Assembly (NCBI RefSeq): GCF_006346325.1
Contig: NZ_VDYR01000001.1
Coordinates: forward strand, 620,001-684,000
Direction: 5' to 3'
Origin: Sphingomonas japonica
GTDB taxonomy: Bacteria; Pseudomonadota; Alphaproteobacteria; Sphingomonadales; Sphingomonadaceae
Length of the DNA stretch: 64,000 bases
Shown here: positions 1 through 10,300 of the stretch, one piece after another
How the letters are laid out: every line of letters starts with the position of its first letter
How positions within the stretch are numbered: the first letter of the stretch is position 1
Translations under genes and position numbers: made by a program
Notes under the pieces: generated by a model
Told to the model about the DNA's origin: nothing
Database searches by the model: none
Seen by the model: the letters and a program-made list of their open reading frames with translations, nothing else

Positions 1-1100
1 AACCGCCCGGCGAGAAGCCCGATCGCGGCGCTTTCGACATAGCCTTCGCAGCCGGTGATCTGTCCGGCAAAGCGCAGATGCGGCCGCGCCTTGAGCCGCA
101 GGCTGCGGTCGAGCAGTTCGGGCGAGCGGATGAAGGTATTGCGGTGCAGTCCGCCGAGCCGCGCGAATTCGGCATGTTCAAGGCCGGGAATGGTGCGAAA
201 GATGCGAACCTGCTCGGCATGCTTGAGCTTGGTCTGGAACCCGACCATGTTCCACAACGTCCCCGAGGCGTTGTCCTGGCGCAGCTGGACGCAGGCATAG
301 GGCCAGCGGCCGGTGCGCGGATCGTCCAGCCCGACTCCCTTCATCGGGCCGAAGCGCGGCGTATCGACCCCGCGCTCGGCCATCACCTCGATCGGCATGC
401 ATCCGTCGAAATAGGGCACGTCCTCCCACTCGCGAAATTCGGCCTTGTCGCCATCGAGCATCGCTTGGTGGAATGCCAGATACTGATCCTTGTCGAGCGG
501 GCAGTTGATGTAATCCTTGCCGTTTCCGCCCGGCCCCGCCTTGTCCCAGCGCGACTGGAACCATGCCACGTCCATGTCGATCGAATCGAAATGCACGATC
601 GGCGCGATCGCATCGAAGAAGGCGAGGCTGTCCGACCCCGTCGTCGCGCCGATGCTTTGCGCAAGCGCTTCGGCGGTCAGCGGACCGGTCGCGACGATGG
701 TCACGCCGCGCTCGGGCAGGCGATCGACGCGTTCGCGCACGATCTCGATATTGGGATGCGCCGCGAGACGCGCCGTCACGCCGTCGGCAAAGCCGTCACG
801 ATCGACCGCCAGCGCCGATCCGGCGGGGACCTGCGCGCGGTCGCCCTCGGCCATGATGATCGAGCCCAGCTGGCGCATTTCGGAATGGAGCAGTCCGACC
901 GCGTTGCGCTCGGCGTCGTCCGATCGAAAGCTGTTCGAGCACACCAGCTCGGCCAGCCGGTCGCTCTGGTGCGCAGGCGTCATGCTACCCGATCCGCGCA
1001 TCTCCGACAGGCGCACGCGAAGGCCCGCTTCGGCGATCTGCCACGCCGCCTCGGACCCGGCGAGACCGCCACCGATGATGTGAACGTGAGGATCGGTCAT
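1..1100 (-). CDS. trmFO: TrmFO, folate/FAD-dependent tRNA (uracil-54-C5)-methyltransferase, 3' end cut off
   Basis: Makes ribothymidine at position 54 of the tRNA T-loop using methylenetetrahydrofolate and FAD. The reading frame starts at the ATG at 1100 and is open to the window edge (about 366 codons; the family has about 450, so roughly 80 C-terminal residues are missing). The N-terminus has the FAD dinucleotide motif [13 protein letters not shown], followed by the family signature [19 protein letters not shown]. The last visible part ([18 protein letters not shown]) is also typical of TrmFO. It lies 4 bases after the aminotransferase stop, so the two are probably co-transcribed. The product assignment is firm. 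Confidence 0.93.
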   Translation of the reverse strand, partial: MTDPHVHIIGGGLAGSEAAWQIAEAGLRVRLSEMRGSGSMTPAHQSDRLAELVCSNSFRSDDAERNAVGLLHSEMRQLGSIIMAEGDRAQVPAGSALAVDRDGFADGVTARLAAHPNIEIVRERVDRLPERGVTIVATGPLTAEALAQSIGATTGSDSLAFFDAIAPIVHFDSIDMDVAWFQSRWDKAGPGGNGKDYINCPLDKDQYLAFHQAMLDGDKAEFREWEDVPYFDGCMPIEVMAERGVDTPRFGPMKGVGLDDPRTGRWPYACVQLRQDNASGTLWNMVGFQTKLKHAEQVRIFRTIPGLEHAEFARLGGLHRNTFIRSPELLDRSLRLKARPHLRFAGQITGCEGYVESAAIGLLAGR

Positions 1101-1104
1101 GGCG

Positions 1105-2322
1105 TCACGGCGCAAGGTGCGGCCGCAGCGCATCGACGAACGGCGCAACGTCGTCGATGCCGAGTCCGGCGACGTTGATGCGCCCGCCGTCGGTCATGTA
1201 GATGCCATGCGCATCGCGCATCGCGTGAACTCCCGTCTTGTCGACCGGTAGCAGCGCGAACATGCCGCGCTGCTCAGCCAGATAGGCGAGCCGCGGATCG
1301 GCGGAGGCCAGCGCCTGGCGCAGCCCGCCCAACCGCTCGCACATCGCGCTGAGCTCGGTGCGCCAGTCCGCGGCGAGCTCGGGATCGTCCAGCACGATGC
1401 GTACCGCGGCAGCGCCATGATCGGGCGGCATCGACCACAAGGTGCGCGCGAGCGCGAGGATATTGCCCCGCGCGATCGCAGCGGTATCGGCATCGGCGAA
1501 GCGTCCCCACATCGCGCCGGTGCGCTCGCGGTAGACGCCGAAATTCTTGTCGCAGGAATAGGCGAGAAGCACTTCGGGCAACGCAGACCACGCCTTGCGC
1601 AGTCCGGCAGCGTCGGCATCTAGCCCGTCGCCCAGCCCCTGATAGGCAAGGTCGATGAACGCGACGAGATCACGCTCTGCGATACGCTCGATGACCGCGT
1701 CCCACTGCTCGATCGACAGATCGGCGCCGGTCGGGTTGTGGCAGCAGCCGTGCAGCAGCACGACGTCGCCAGGCGCGGCCTTGCCCAGTGCCAGCATCAT
1801 CTCGTCGAACCGGATCGTCCGCGCGCGGGGATCGTAAAAAGGGTGCGACGCGACGGTCAGGCCGGCGGCACGCAAGATCGGCGTATGATTGGGCCAGGTC
1901 GGATCGCCGGTCCAAACCGTGGCGTTTGGCCGCGCGCGCGCGATCAGTTCCGCGCCCAGCCGCAAAGCGCCGGTGCCGCCGGGCGTCTGGATACCGATAC
2001 GGCGGGCAGGATCGCCCAACGCGTCGCCAAACACGATCGGCTCGAGCAGTTCGACGAAGCGGATGTCGCCGTCGCCGCCCAGATAGCGCTTGCTGTCCTG
2101 ATCGGCGAGCAGGCGCGTTTCGGCGGCCTTGATCGCGCGCATCACCGGCGTCTTTCCGTGTTCGTCCTTGTAGACGCCGACGCCCAGGTCGAGCTTGGCG
2201 TCGCGCGGATCGGCGCGGAACGCGGTCATCAGTCCCAGCAGCGGGTCGGAGGGGCGAGGTTCGAGGCCGGAAAACAGCCGCGCGGCGGCATCGGTGCCGC
2301 GATCGATCGTGATACTGGTCAT
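1105..2322 (-). CDS. Aromatic amino acid / aspartate aminotransferase (class I, PLP)
   Basis: A 405-residue fold-type I aminotransferase that moves the amino group between aspartate or aromatic amino acids and 2-oxoacids in the cytoplasm. Visible features are the N-terminal [18 protein letters not shown] segment typical of the AspC/TyrB group, the [13 protein letters not shown] block, the [12 protein letters not shown] block, and the PLP-lysine region [16 protein letters not shown] (Lys in SCDKNFG). The length is normal. AspC and TyrB share these motifs, so substrate preference cannot be decided and I give no symbol. The ATG is at 2322, just downstream of tRNA-Asn, and trmFO follows after 4 bases. 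Confidence 0.9.
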   Translation of the reverse strand: MTSITIDRGTDAAARLFSGLEPRPSDPLLGLMTAFRADPRDAKLDLGVGVYKDEHGKTPVMRAIKAAETRLLADQDSKRYLGGDGDIRFVELLEPIVFGDALGDPARRIGIQTPGGTGALRLGAELIARARPNATVWTGDPTWPNHTPILRAAGLTVASHPFYDPRARTIRFDEMMLALGKAAPGDVVLLHGCCHNPTGADLSIEQWDAVIERIAERDLVAFIDLAYQGLGDGLDADAAGLRKAWSALPEVLLAYSCDKNFGVYRERTGAMWGRFADADTAAIARGNILALARTLWSMPPDHGAAAVRIVLDDPELAADWRTELSAMCERLGGLRQALASADPRLAYLAEQRGMFALLPVDKTGVHAMRDAHGIYMTDGGRINVAGLGIDDVAPFVDALRPHLAP

Positions 2323-2389
2323 GCGCTCGCTATCGCACGAACGCCCGAGAAAGCGAACCCCGCGAGGGTAAACCGGCGATGCTGGAAAA

Positions 2390-2464
2390 TGGCTCCCTGA
2401 GTAGGATTCGAACCTACGGCCGCTCGATTAACAGTCGAGAGCTCTACCGCTGAGCTATCAGGGA
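2390..2464 (-). tRNA. tRNA-Asn (GTT)
   Basis: Read on the minus strand the segment folds as a full cloverleaf. The acceptor stem is TCCCTGA/TCAGGGA, the D-arm contains AGCTCAGCGGTAGAGCT, the anticodon loop CTGTTAATC carries anticodon GTT, and the T-arm is GTAGG TTCGAAT CCTAC. The discriminator is G, and CCA is encoded at 2392-2390. It lies between nadK and the aminotransferase gene on the same strand. Confidence 0.96.
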
Positions 2465-2533
2465 ACATGTCGAGGGCGCGCGTATAGCAGCGGGTTTTCG
2501 GCGATGGCAAGCGCCGTTTAGCGGATTTTCGGA

Positions 2534-3313
2534 TCAGGCGACGAACTGTTCCATGGTGATCCGGTCATCGAGCGCATGTTCGGGATCGAACAGCAGCGAC
2601 AGGTCGCGCGTGCGGTCGATCGCTACCTCGACGCGCGTCACGTCGCGCACTTCGCGCTGGTCGGCGACGGCGCTCACCGGGCGCTTGTCGGCTTCGAGCA
2701 TGGTGATGACGATCCGCGACTTTTCCGGAAGGATCGCGCCGCGCCAGCGCCTCGGGCGGAACGGGCTGATCGGCGTCAGCGTCAACAGCGCCGAGCCGAG
2801 CGGGAGGATCGGGCCGTTGGCCGAAAGATTATACGCGGTCGACCCAGCGGGCGTCGCAACGAGGATGCCGTCGCATACAAGCTCTTCGAGGACGACGCGA
2901 TCATTGACCGCGACCTGCAGCTTGGCGGTCTGGCGAGTCTCGCGCAGCAGCGACACCTCGTTGATCGCTGGCAGCACACGGGTCTCACCGTCGATCGTCG
3001 TCGCCGTCATCTCGATCGGGCTGACCGTGAAGCGCTTCGCCCGTGACAGCCGCGCCCCGAGCCCGTCGAGCCGCCAGTCGTTCATCAAAAAGCCGACGGT
3101 GCCGAGGTTCATTCCGAACACGGGGAGGATGCGGCGCCGCTCGACCATGGTGTGCAGCACCTGCAGCATGAAGCCGTCGCCGCCGAGCGCGACGACCTGA
3201 TCGGCTTCGCTAAGCGGCACCCAGTCATGCGCCTGCGACAGGTCGGCGTAGGCCGCCTGCGCCGCTGGAGTTGGCGAGGCGAGGAGCGCGCGACGCGGCG
3301 GTGGATCAGCCAC
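2534..3313 (-). CDS. nadK: NAD kinase
   Basis: Phosphorylates NAD+ to NADP+ with ATP in the cytoplasm, the only route to NADP. The 259-residue protein has the GGDGFML motif near residue 45 (family GGDG), the NLGTVGFLMN motif, the nucleotide-site segment VCDGILVATPAGSTAYNLSA, and a late HALDDRI segment. The length fits the short alphaproteobacterial form. It lies 45 bases downstream of moaA on the same strand and probably shares its transcript; tRNA-Asn follows. Confidence 0.95.
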   Translation of the reverse strand: MADPPPRRALLASPTPAAQAAYADLSQAHDWVPLSEADQVVALGGDGFMLQVLHTMVERRRILPVFGMNLGTVGFLMNDWRLDGLGARLSRAKRFTVSPIEMTATTIDGETRVLPAINEVSLLRETRQTAKLQVAVNDRVVLEELVCDGILVATPAGSTAYNLSANGPILPLGSALLTLTPISPFRPRRWRGAILPEKSRIVITMLEADKRPVSAVADQREVRDVTRVEVAIDRTRDLSLLFDPEHALDDRITMEQFVA

Positions 3314-3358
3314 GGTCGCTCACGAATGGGATAGGCCAGGATGCCACCGCAACCCGCA

Positions 3359-4381
3359 TCACCCGCCGGTTACGCTCATGTGGCGCCCGACGGCGGGAGC
3401 GCTAGCGGCGATATCGAAATCGTGCCGCGCCGGTTTGGCGAGCAGCGCGGCGTCGATCGCCGCATCGACGGCACCGAGCCCGCCGCTGCGGATCGCGGCC
3501 TTGAGATCGACGCGATCGTCATGGCCCAGGCAGGAATAGAGATGTCCCTCGGTCGTCAACCGCACGCGATTGCAGCTATCGCAGAAATTGCCGGTGAGCG
3601 GCGAGATCAGCCCCAATCGCGTGCCATACTCGCCGACGTTCCAATAGCGCGCCGGACCTCCGCTGCGATGCGCATCCCGGGTCAGCGTGAACTGATCTGC
3701 CAAGGTGTCGAACACAGCGCCGAGCGGTACGAAGCGATCGGTGCGGTCTTCATCGATATCGCCCATCGGCATGGTCTCGATCAGCGTCAGGTCGAGCCCG
3801 CGTTCGCCGCACCACGCCAGCATCGCCGGGAAGGCGTCGTCGTTGAGCCCCTTGAGCGCGACCATGTTGATCTTGACGGCAATGCCCGCCGCGCGCGCCG
3901 CTTCTATCCCGGCCAGTACCCGGCCAAGATCGCCGGTGCGGGTGATGAAGCGGAAACGGTCGGGATCGAGCGTATCGAGGCTGACGTTGATGCGGCGAAT
4001 GCCTGCATCCGCCAGCGGCCCCGCAAACTCGTTCAGCCGGGTCGCGTTGGTCGTCATGGTCAGTTCGTCGAGTCCGGCCGGATGCGTACTGACATGCCGC
4101 CCGAGCCGCCGGACCAGGTCGACGACATCGCGGCGCACCAGCGGCTCGCCCCCGGACAGCCGGATCTTGGTGATCCCGCGCGCAATGAACCGCTCGGCGA
4201 TCAGTGCGATCTCTTCGAGCGACATCAGCGCGCTGCGCGGCAGAAACGTCATCTTCTCGGCCATGCAATAGCGGCAACGCAGGTCGCAGCGGTCGGTGAC
4301 GGAGATGCGCAGATAGGTGATCGCACGGCCGTGGCCGTCGATCAGGCCAGCAGCAGGGGCCGAAGAAGCGCTGGACAGCAT
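3359..4381 (-). CDS. moaA: GTP 3',8-cyclase MoaA (radical SAM, molybdopterin step 1)
   Basis: Converts GTP to 3',8-cyclo-GTP with MoaC at the first step of molybdenum cofactor synthesis. The N-terminal radical-SAM cluster motif is CDLRCRYC (CxxxCxxC). The second 4Fe-4S site is CDSCNRVRLTTEGHLYSC (CxxC plus a distal Cys). The protein ends in the conserved GG tail (MSVTGG) needed for activity in this family. At 340 residues it is full length. The other moa/moe genes of the window (moaC, moeA) lie about 23 kb away at the end of the trp block. Confidence 0.95.
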   Translation of the reverse strand: MLSSASSAPAAGLIDGHGRAITYLRISVTDRCDLRCRYCMAEKMTFLPRSALMSLEEIALIAERFIARGITKIRLSGGEPLVRRDVVDLVRRLGRHVSTHPAGLDELTMTTNATRLNEFAGPLADAGIRRINVSLDTLDPDRFRFITRTGDLGRVLAGIEAARAAGIAVKINMVALKGLNDDAFPAMLAWCGERGLDLTLIETMPMGDIDEDRTDRFVPLGAVFDTLADQFTLTRDAHRSGGPARYWNVGEYGTRLGLISPLTGNFCDSCNRVRLTTEGHLYSCLGHDDRVDLKAAIRSGGLGAVDAAIDAALLAKPARHDFDIAASAPAVGRHMSVTGG

Positions 4382-4423
4382 AACGATCAGCTAAGGCTTG
4401 CGCGCTAGGGGTACAAGTCACGA

Positions 4424-6466
4424 TTGGCGGCGGACTCGCCGCACGCTACGCTCGATCATTCCGAACCACGACCGCTTGGGGGGTCCTTGAACCGCGCCGA
4501 ACCGATCGCCGAGCATGCCGCCCCACTGTTCATCCTGTCGTTTCGGCAGCGTGACGAACTGGCGGCGCTCGCCGCCGGGGCGGGGTGGCATGTCGTCGCG
4601 GCGCGGCGAGCGGAGGGAGCGCCCCGGCGATGGCTGGCGAGCGGATCGCCGGTCGCGGTGGTCGACGCCCGCGGCGCGTTCGACGACGGGCTTGCCGCGA
4701 CTGCCGCGCTGGCTGAAGTCGGCCAGCCGGCCGGCGGCGCGATCCTCGTGCTGGTGTCGAGCAGCGATCAGCATCGGTTAAGCGCGTTGTACGATGCGGG
4801 GGCGACGCAGTTCCTGGTCAGCCCGATGCGCGACGCGGTGCTGCTCCAGGCGATCCGCTTTGCCGCCCGCCAGGCCGAACGCGGCGGCAGCGACTGGCGT
4901 CGGGCGCCGCTTTCGAGCGCCGAGCCACTGGGCTGGCGCTATGACCCCAAACGCAGGTCGCTGCAGCTGACGCCGGGACTGGCGACGATCGTCGATTTGC
5001 CGGAGTCGACCGCTCCGCGCGCTGCGTTGCGCCGCCTGAACCCGATCGATCGCATCGCCGGGGTGGCGGCGCTACGCCGACTGGGCGACGGGCTTGCTAC
5101 GACTGCATTCGCCCACGACATCCACGGGCTGGGACGCGTGGTCGAGCATGTCCAGCGCGACACGCGCACGGGGAGGGTGCACGCCTTGATCGAGCCGATC
5201 GGCAGCGTGCCCGATGCCGGCGCAGCGCTGCGCGACGCGTTCGGCGGCATTCGCGACGAGATCGGAGCGCGGCGCTGGATCGGCGATCATCTCGGCGATG
5301 GGCAGGTCACGCTGGCGCTGGTCGGGCTCTCGCGGCTCGATCGCATCAACACCGAACATGGCAGATCGGCGGGCGACGCGGCGCTGCGGGCGGCATCGCG
5401 GCGGATCGGCGACATCGCACGCGAACTTCTGGGGCGCGACGGCATCGTCGCGCGGCTGGGGGGCAGCGAATTCGTGGTCGCGACCGCGACGCAACCCGAT
5501 CGGCTGCGGCTCGCTGCCGGACGCATCGAGACCGCACTGGCGCGTCCGTTCGTCGCCGGCGATGCGATCGCGCCGCTCGGAGTGCGCGTGATGGTCCTGT
5601 CGAGCCGGGCAGGCGATACCGCATCGGACCTGCTGCGCCGGGTCGGTGAACAGCTGGCCGAGCGCGCCGGCGGGCAGACGCCGTCGGGGGATCATCCGCT
5701 GGACGGCCTGGCGCTCGATCTACGCGGAGCACTCGATCGCGACGAGATCGCCATCCGCTTCCAGCCGCAGGTCGCGGTTACCAGCGGCGCGATCGTCGGG
5801 GTGGAAGCGCTGGCGCGATGGAATCACCCCTCGCTGGGCGAGCTCGGTGCCGAAACCCTGCTCGCCACCGCACAGCGCGGCGGGATGGATGTCGCCTTGT
5901 CGGACCACCTCCAGACGCAGGCGCTGCGGTCGGCTGCGCGCTGGCCGGCGGCATTGTCGCGCTTGCGGCTGGCGATCAACATTACCGCCGACGATGTCGC
6001 GCGTCCGGGCTTTGCCGACATCCTGCTCGACCGGATCGACAGCAGCGGGTTCCCGCGCGCCCGGCTGACCATCGAAGTCACCGAAAGCGGGCTGATCGAC
6101 GATCTCGGTTCCGCGGCGGCATTGCTGTCGGAACTTCGCGCCGCTGGCTGCCGCGTGGCGATCGACGATTTCGGCACCGGCTATTCCAGCCTCGCCTATC
6201 TCAAGGCGCTGCCGCTCGACTATCTCAAGATCGACAAGAAATTGTCGCAGGATATCGCCGGGACCCCGCGGGACCGGGTAGTCGTGCGCGGGGTCATCGA
6301 CATGGCGCGCTCGCTCGGACTGGCCGTCGTGGCCGAGGGGGTCGAGACGGCCGAGCAGCTCGATCTGCTCGCCAAAGAGGGCTGCCAATATTATCAGGGG
6401 TTCCTGTGCGCCGAACCGCTCGATGCAAACGGGCTGCTCGCGCTGATCGAGGGGATGACGACATGA
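4424..6466 (+). CDS. EAL-type cyclic-di-GMP phosphodiesterase with receiver-like N-terminus and degenerate GGDEF
   Basis: About 680 residues in a cytoplasmic multidomain layout. Residues 35-150 look like a receiver fold without an obvious phospho-Asp pocket. A PAS-like segment follows. The GGDEF domain has its signature altered to RLGGSEF (near residue 345), which should not support cyclase activity. The C-terminal EAL domain (about 440-675) keeps the catalytic set: VEALARW, the Asn of LAINIT, the Glu of EVTES, DDFGTGYSSL, KIDK and AEGVE. It therefore probably hydrolyses c-di-GMP, perhaps with the GGSEF domain as a GTP sensor. The start is uncertain: TTG at 4424 or TTG at 4487 after a G-rich run. 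The stop overlaps the next ATG (ATGA). Confidence 0.88.
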   Translation: MAADSPHATLDHSEPRPLGGSLNRAEPIAEHAAPLFILSFRQRDELAALAAGAGWHVVAARRAEGAPRRWLASGSPVAVVDARGAFDDGLAATAALAEVGQPAGGAILVLVSSSDQHRLSALYDAGATQFLVSPMRDAVLLQAIRFAARQAERGGSDWRRAPLSSAEPLGWRYDPKRRSLQLTPGLATIVDLPESTAPRAALRRLNPIDRIAGVAALRRLGDGLATTAFAHDIHGLGRVVEHVQRDTRTGRVHALIEPIGSVPDAGAALRDAFGGIRDEIGARRWIGDHLGDGQVTLALVGLSRLDRINTEHGRSAGDAALRAASRRIGDIARELLGRDGIVARLGGSEFVVATATQPDRLRLAAGRIETALARPFVAGDAIAPLGVRVMVLSSRAGDTASDLLRRVGEQLAERAGGQTPSGDHPLDGLALDLRGALDRDEIAIRFQPQVAVTSGAIVGVEALARWNHPSLGELGAETLLATAQRGGMDVALSDHLQTQALRSAARWPAALSRLRLAINITADDVARPGFADILLDRIDSSGFPRARLTIEVTESGLIDDLGSAAALLSELRAAGCRVAIDDFGTGYSSLAYLKALPLDYLKIDKKLSQDIAGTPRDRVVVRGVIDMARSLGLAVVAEGVETAEQLDLLAKEGCQYYQGFLCAEPLDANGLLALIEGMTT

Positions 6467-6912
6467 TTCGATGGTTGAGTGCAATCGTCCTGCTGGCGCT
6501 GGCGGTTCCGGCCGCTGCGCAAGGCGACGAACCGCGCGCCGCGATCGAGGCGGCGATGACGCAATCGGCCAGGGGCTGGAACGCCGGCGATCTCGACGCC
6601 TTTCTCGGGGTCTATTCAGACGACCCCTCGACCAGCTTTACCGGCAGCACCGGCGTCGTGCGCGGCAAGGCGGCGATCCGCAAGAAATACGTCGCCGATT
6701 ACGCCGCAGTGTTCGGCCCGTCGGCGAACCGCGCCGCGATCCCGCCGCTTAGTTTCGAATATGTCGATTTCAGGCCGATCGGGGCCGATCACGTCCAGGT
6801 CATTGCGCGCTGGCGGCTCGGGAGCGGCGAATGGGCACAGTCCGGCATGACCACCGTGCTGTTCCGCCGCGAGGCGGCGGGTTGGCATATCGTTGCCGAT
6901 CACAGCAGCTGA
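6463..6912 (+). CDS. Secreted SnoaL/DUF4440-like protein (NTF2 fold)
   Basis: A 149-residue protein with an N-terminal signal peptide (MIRWLSAIVLLALAVPAAAQ). An NTF2-like cone fold follows, recognised from the pattern of the AAMTQSARGWNAGDLDAFLGVY helix, the FTGSTGVVRGKAAIRKKY strand-helix and the closing WRLGSGEWAQSGMTTVLFRR to WHIVADHSS strands. Such proteins are often called ketosteroid-isomerase-like or calcium/calmodulin-kinase-II-association-like, but no catalytic residues can be assigned. It is likely periplasmic. Its start overlaps the phosphodiesterase stop by 4 bases and its stop overlaps the next start, so the three genes form one transcript. Confidence 0.75.
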   Translation: MIRWLSAIVLLALAVPAAAQGDEPRAAIEAAMTQSARGWNAGDLDAFLGVYSDDPSTSFTGSTGVVRGKAAIRKKYVADYAAVFGPSANRAAIPPLSFEYVDFRPIGADHVQVIARWRLGSGEWAQSGMTTVLFRREAAGWHIVADHSS

Positions 6913-7313
6913 TGCCCAACGACCGCGACGTATCGGGCGTGTGGTACGGTAGCTACAGCTCGACGAACCGATGGGTTCGGCCGAACCGGTTCATCGCCCT
7001 GCTCAGCGAACAGGGCGGCGCTTTCGCCGGCACCATCACCGAACCCGACGCTGAGGGGATCACCGATATCCTGCGCGCGGACGTCACCGGGACGCGGAGC
7101 GGGGCGACCGTGCACTTCACGAAGCGCTATGACGGCGCGTCCTGGACCCGCAACATCGTCCAGTATTCGGGTCGCATCGATGATGCGGGGACCGAGATTA
7201 CGGGCGAATGGTCGTTTTCGCATTATTCCGGAGGCTTCGTGATGACCCGCGAGAATTTCGCCACAGAGCAGCTGGAAGACGAAGCCAGCGACCTGATGCC
7301 GTTCGATTCCTGA
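6912..7313 (+). CDS. Conserved hypothetical protein, beta-rich
   Basis: 133 residues, coupled to the preceding gene (TGATG overlap). There is no signal peptide. The sequence is predicted beta-rich, with repeated strand-turn units (VSGVWYGSYSS, FAGTITEPDAEG, GATVHFTKRYDG, IVQYSGRIDDAG, ITGEWSF) resembling small lipocalin/avidin-like barrels, but I recognise no named family. The ORF ends 5 bases before the mfd stop on the other strand. Confidence 0.65.
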   Translation: MPNDRDVSGVWYGSYSSTNRWVRPNRFIALLSEQGGAFAGTITEPDAEGITDILRADVTGTRSGATVHFTKRYDGASWTRNIVQYSGRIDDAGTEITGEWSFSHYSGGFVMTRENFATEQLEDEASDLMPFDS

Positions 7314-7318
7314 CGGCG

Positions 7319-10300
7319 CTACCCCGCGGCCGCCTTGGCCAGACCCCGCGAAATCTGCAACGCGGCGTTCAGCCGCGCTTTCGACGTCGCCCATTGCCGC
7401 GCCACGACCAGCTTCATGTCGGGGCGCAGCTTTGCGGTTCCGTCGAGCCGTTCGACATAGGCAAGCAGCCCGTCGACATTGGAAAACTTGTCCTCGTGGA
7501 AGCTCACCAGCGCGCCCTTGGGTCCGACATCGAGCTTGGCGACGCAGGCCTTCTTCGCATTCAGCTTGGTCTCGATCAGCGTCAGCAGGTTCTCGGTCGG
7601 CTCGGGCAGCTTTCCGAAGCGGTCGATCAGCTCGGCCGCGAACGCCTCGACGCCCTGGCGATCCTCGACCTCGTTGATGCGGCGGTATAGTCCCATGCGC
7701 AGATCGAGATCCGGAACATACTCTTCCGGAATCAGGATCGGCGCATCGACGGTGATCTGCGGGCTGAATTCCTTCGGGCGGTCGTCGCGAATGCCGCCGG
7801 CTTTGGCGTCGAGGATCGCTTCCTCGAGCATCGACTGATAGAGTTCGTAGCCGACTTCCTTGATATGCCCCGATTGTTCGTCGCCGAGCAGGTTGCCGGC
7901 GCCGCGGATGTCGAGATCGTGGCTGGCGAGCTGAAACCCCGCGCCCAACGATTCCAGATCGGCCAGTACCTTCAGCCGCTTTTCCGCCGCTTCGGTCATC
8001 AGCCGCTCGGGCGGCGTGGTCATATAGGCATAGGCGCGCGTCTTGGCCCGCCCGACGCGGCCGCGCAGCTGATAGAGCTGCGCGAGGCCGAACTTGTCGG
8101 CGCGGTTGATGATCAGCGTATTGGCGCTCGGGATATCGAGCCCGCTCTCGACGATGGTGGTCGAGATCAGCAGATCGTAGCGCTTGTCGTAGAATGCCGA
8201 CATGCGCTCCTCGACTTCGGTCGGCGCCATCTGGCCATGGGCGACGACATAGGTGATCTCGGGAACGTCCTCGCGCAGAAACTTCTCGATATCGGGCAGG
8301 TCGGCGATGCGCGGCGTCACAAAATAGGCCTGGCCGCCCCGATAATGCTCGCGCAACAGCGCCTCGCGCAGCACTACCGGATCCCACGGCATCACATAGG
8401 TGCGCACCGCCAAACGGTCGACCGGCGGTGTCTGGATCACCGACAGGTCACGCAGGCCCGACATTGCCATCTGCAACGTGCGCGGGATCGGCGTCGCGGT
8501 CAGCGTCAGCACATGCACGTCGGCCTTCAACGCCTTGAGCCGTTCCTTGTGGGTGACTCCGAAGCGCTGTTCCTCATCGACCACCACCAGCCCGAGCCGC
8601 TTGAACTCGATGCTCTTGCTCAGCAACGCATGGGTGCCGATGACGACATCGATCTGGCCGTTGGTCAGACCTTCCTTGACGGTCTTCGCTTCCGCCGCGG
8701 TCACCAGCCGTGACAGGCGGCCGACATTGATCGGAAATCCTTCGAACCGCGCGCGGAAATTGGTGTAGTGCTGGCGCGCGAGCAACGTCGTCGGGCAGAC
8801 GATCGCAACTTGCATCCCTGCCATCGCCGCGACGAATGCGGCGCGCAGCGCCACCTCGGTCTTGCCGAAGCCGACATCGCCGACGACCAGCCGGTCCATC
8901 GGCTTGCCCGCGCCGAGGTCTTCGAGCACGTCGTTGATCGCGCGGTCCTGATCCTCGGTCTCCTCGTAGGGAAAGCGGTCGAGGAACGCCGGATAGCCGC
9001 TGGCATCGGGCTCGACGACGTCGGCGGGGCGGGTCGCGCGGACCGCAGCGGTGACGATGAGCTCGCCCGCGATCTCACGGATGCGCTCCTTCATCTTCGA
9101 CTTGCGCCGCTGCCACGCTTCGCCGCCCAGCTTGTCGAGATGCGCGCCTTCCTCGTTCGCGCCATAGCGCGACAGCACGTCGAGATTCTCGACCGGGACG
9201 TAGAGCTTGTCTCCGCCCGAATAGCTCAGCGCGACACAGTCGTGCGGGCTGGTCCCGACGGGAATCGAGGTCAGCCCGTCATAGCGGCCGATGCCGTGGT
9301 CGACATGTACCACCAGGTCGCCCGGCGACAGCGTCGCCAGTTCGTTGAGGAACGCGTCGGTCGATTTGCGGCGCTTCTTGCGGCGGACCAGCCGGTCGCC
9401 AAGCATGTCCTGTTCGGTCAGCACCGCCACGCCCGGCGCGGTGAAACCGTGGTCGAGCGGCAGCACGATCAGCGCGGTCGCCGTCGCCGCCTTGGCGATC
9501 GCCGCCTGCCACGTGTCGATCTGGACCGCGCCCTTCAGCCCATGATCGGCGAGCAGCCCGCCAAGCCGCTCGCGCGCGCCTGCCGAATAGCTGGCGAGGA
9601 TAGTGCGGCGTCCGCCCTTGCGCAGTGCGGCGAGGTGTTCGATCACCGCTTCATAGACGTTGGTACCGCCCGCGCGTTCGGGCGCGAAGTCGCGCGCGTT
9701 GTCGACCTCGAAATCGAGCACGGTCGCGCTTTCCGGTTCGTGGAATGGCGACGTCAGATGCGCGGGCGCTTCGGCGAGCCGCTTCTTCCATTCGTCGGGC
9801 AGCAGATAGAGCTGGTCTTGGCCCAGCGGACGGTAGCTGCCCGGATCGCTCGACTGCGCGCGCACGCGGTTCGCCTGGTAATCGGCGATCGCCTCGAACC
9901 GCTGCTCGGCAGCGCCGGGCGTACCGGAATCGCGCACCATCACCGCATCGTCGGGCAAGTGGTCGAACAGCGTGTCGAGCCGCTCCTCGAACAGCGGCAG
10001 CCAATGCTCCATCCCCGCCAGCCGCCGCCCGTCGCTGATCGCCTGATAGAGCGGATCGCCGGTCGCGGTCGCGCCGAAGCGCTCGCGATAGCGTGCTCGA
10101 AAGCGCTTGATGCTGTCTTCGTCGAGCAGCGCTTCCGATGCCGGAAGCAGGGTGAACCCATCGACCCGGCCCGACGTGCGCTGGTCGTCGGGATTGAAGG
10201 TGCGGACCGTTTCGATCTCGTCGCCGAAGAAATCGAGCCGCAGGCCGTGTTCGGACCCCGACGGAAACAGGTCGACCAGCCCGCCGCGGACTGCGAATTC

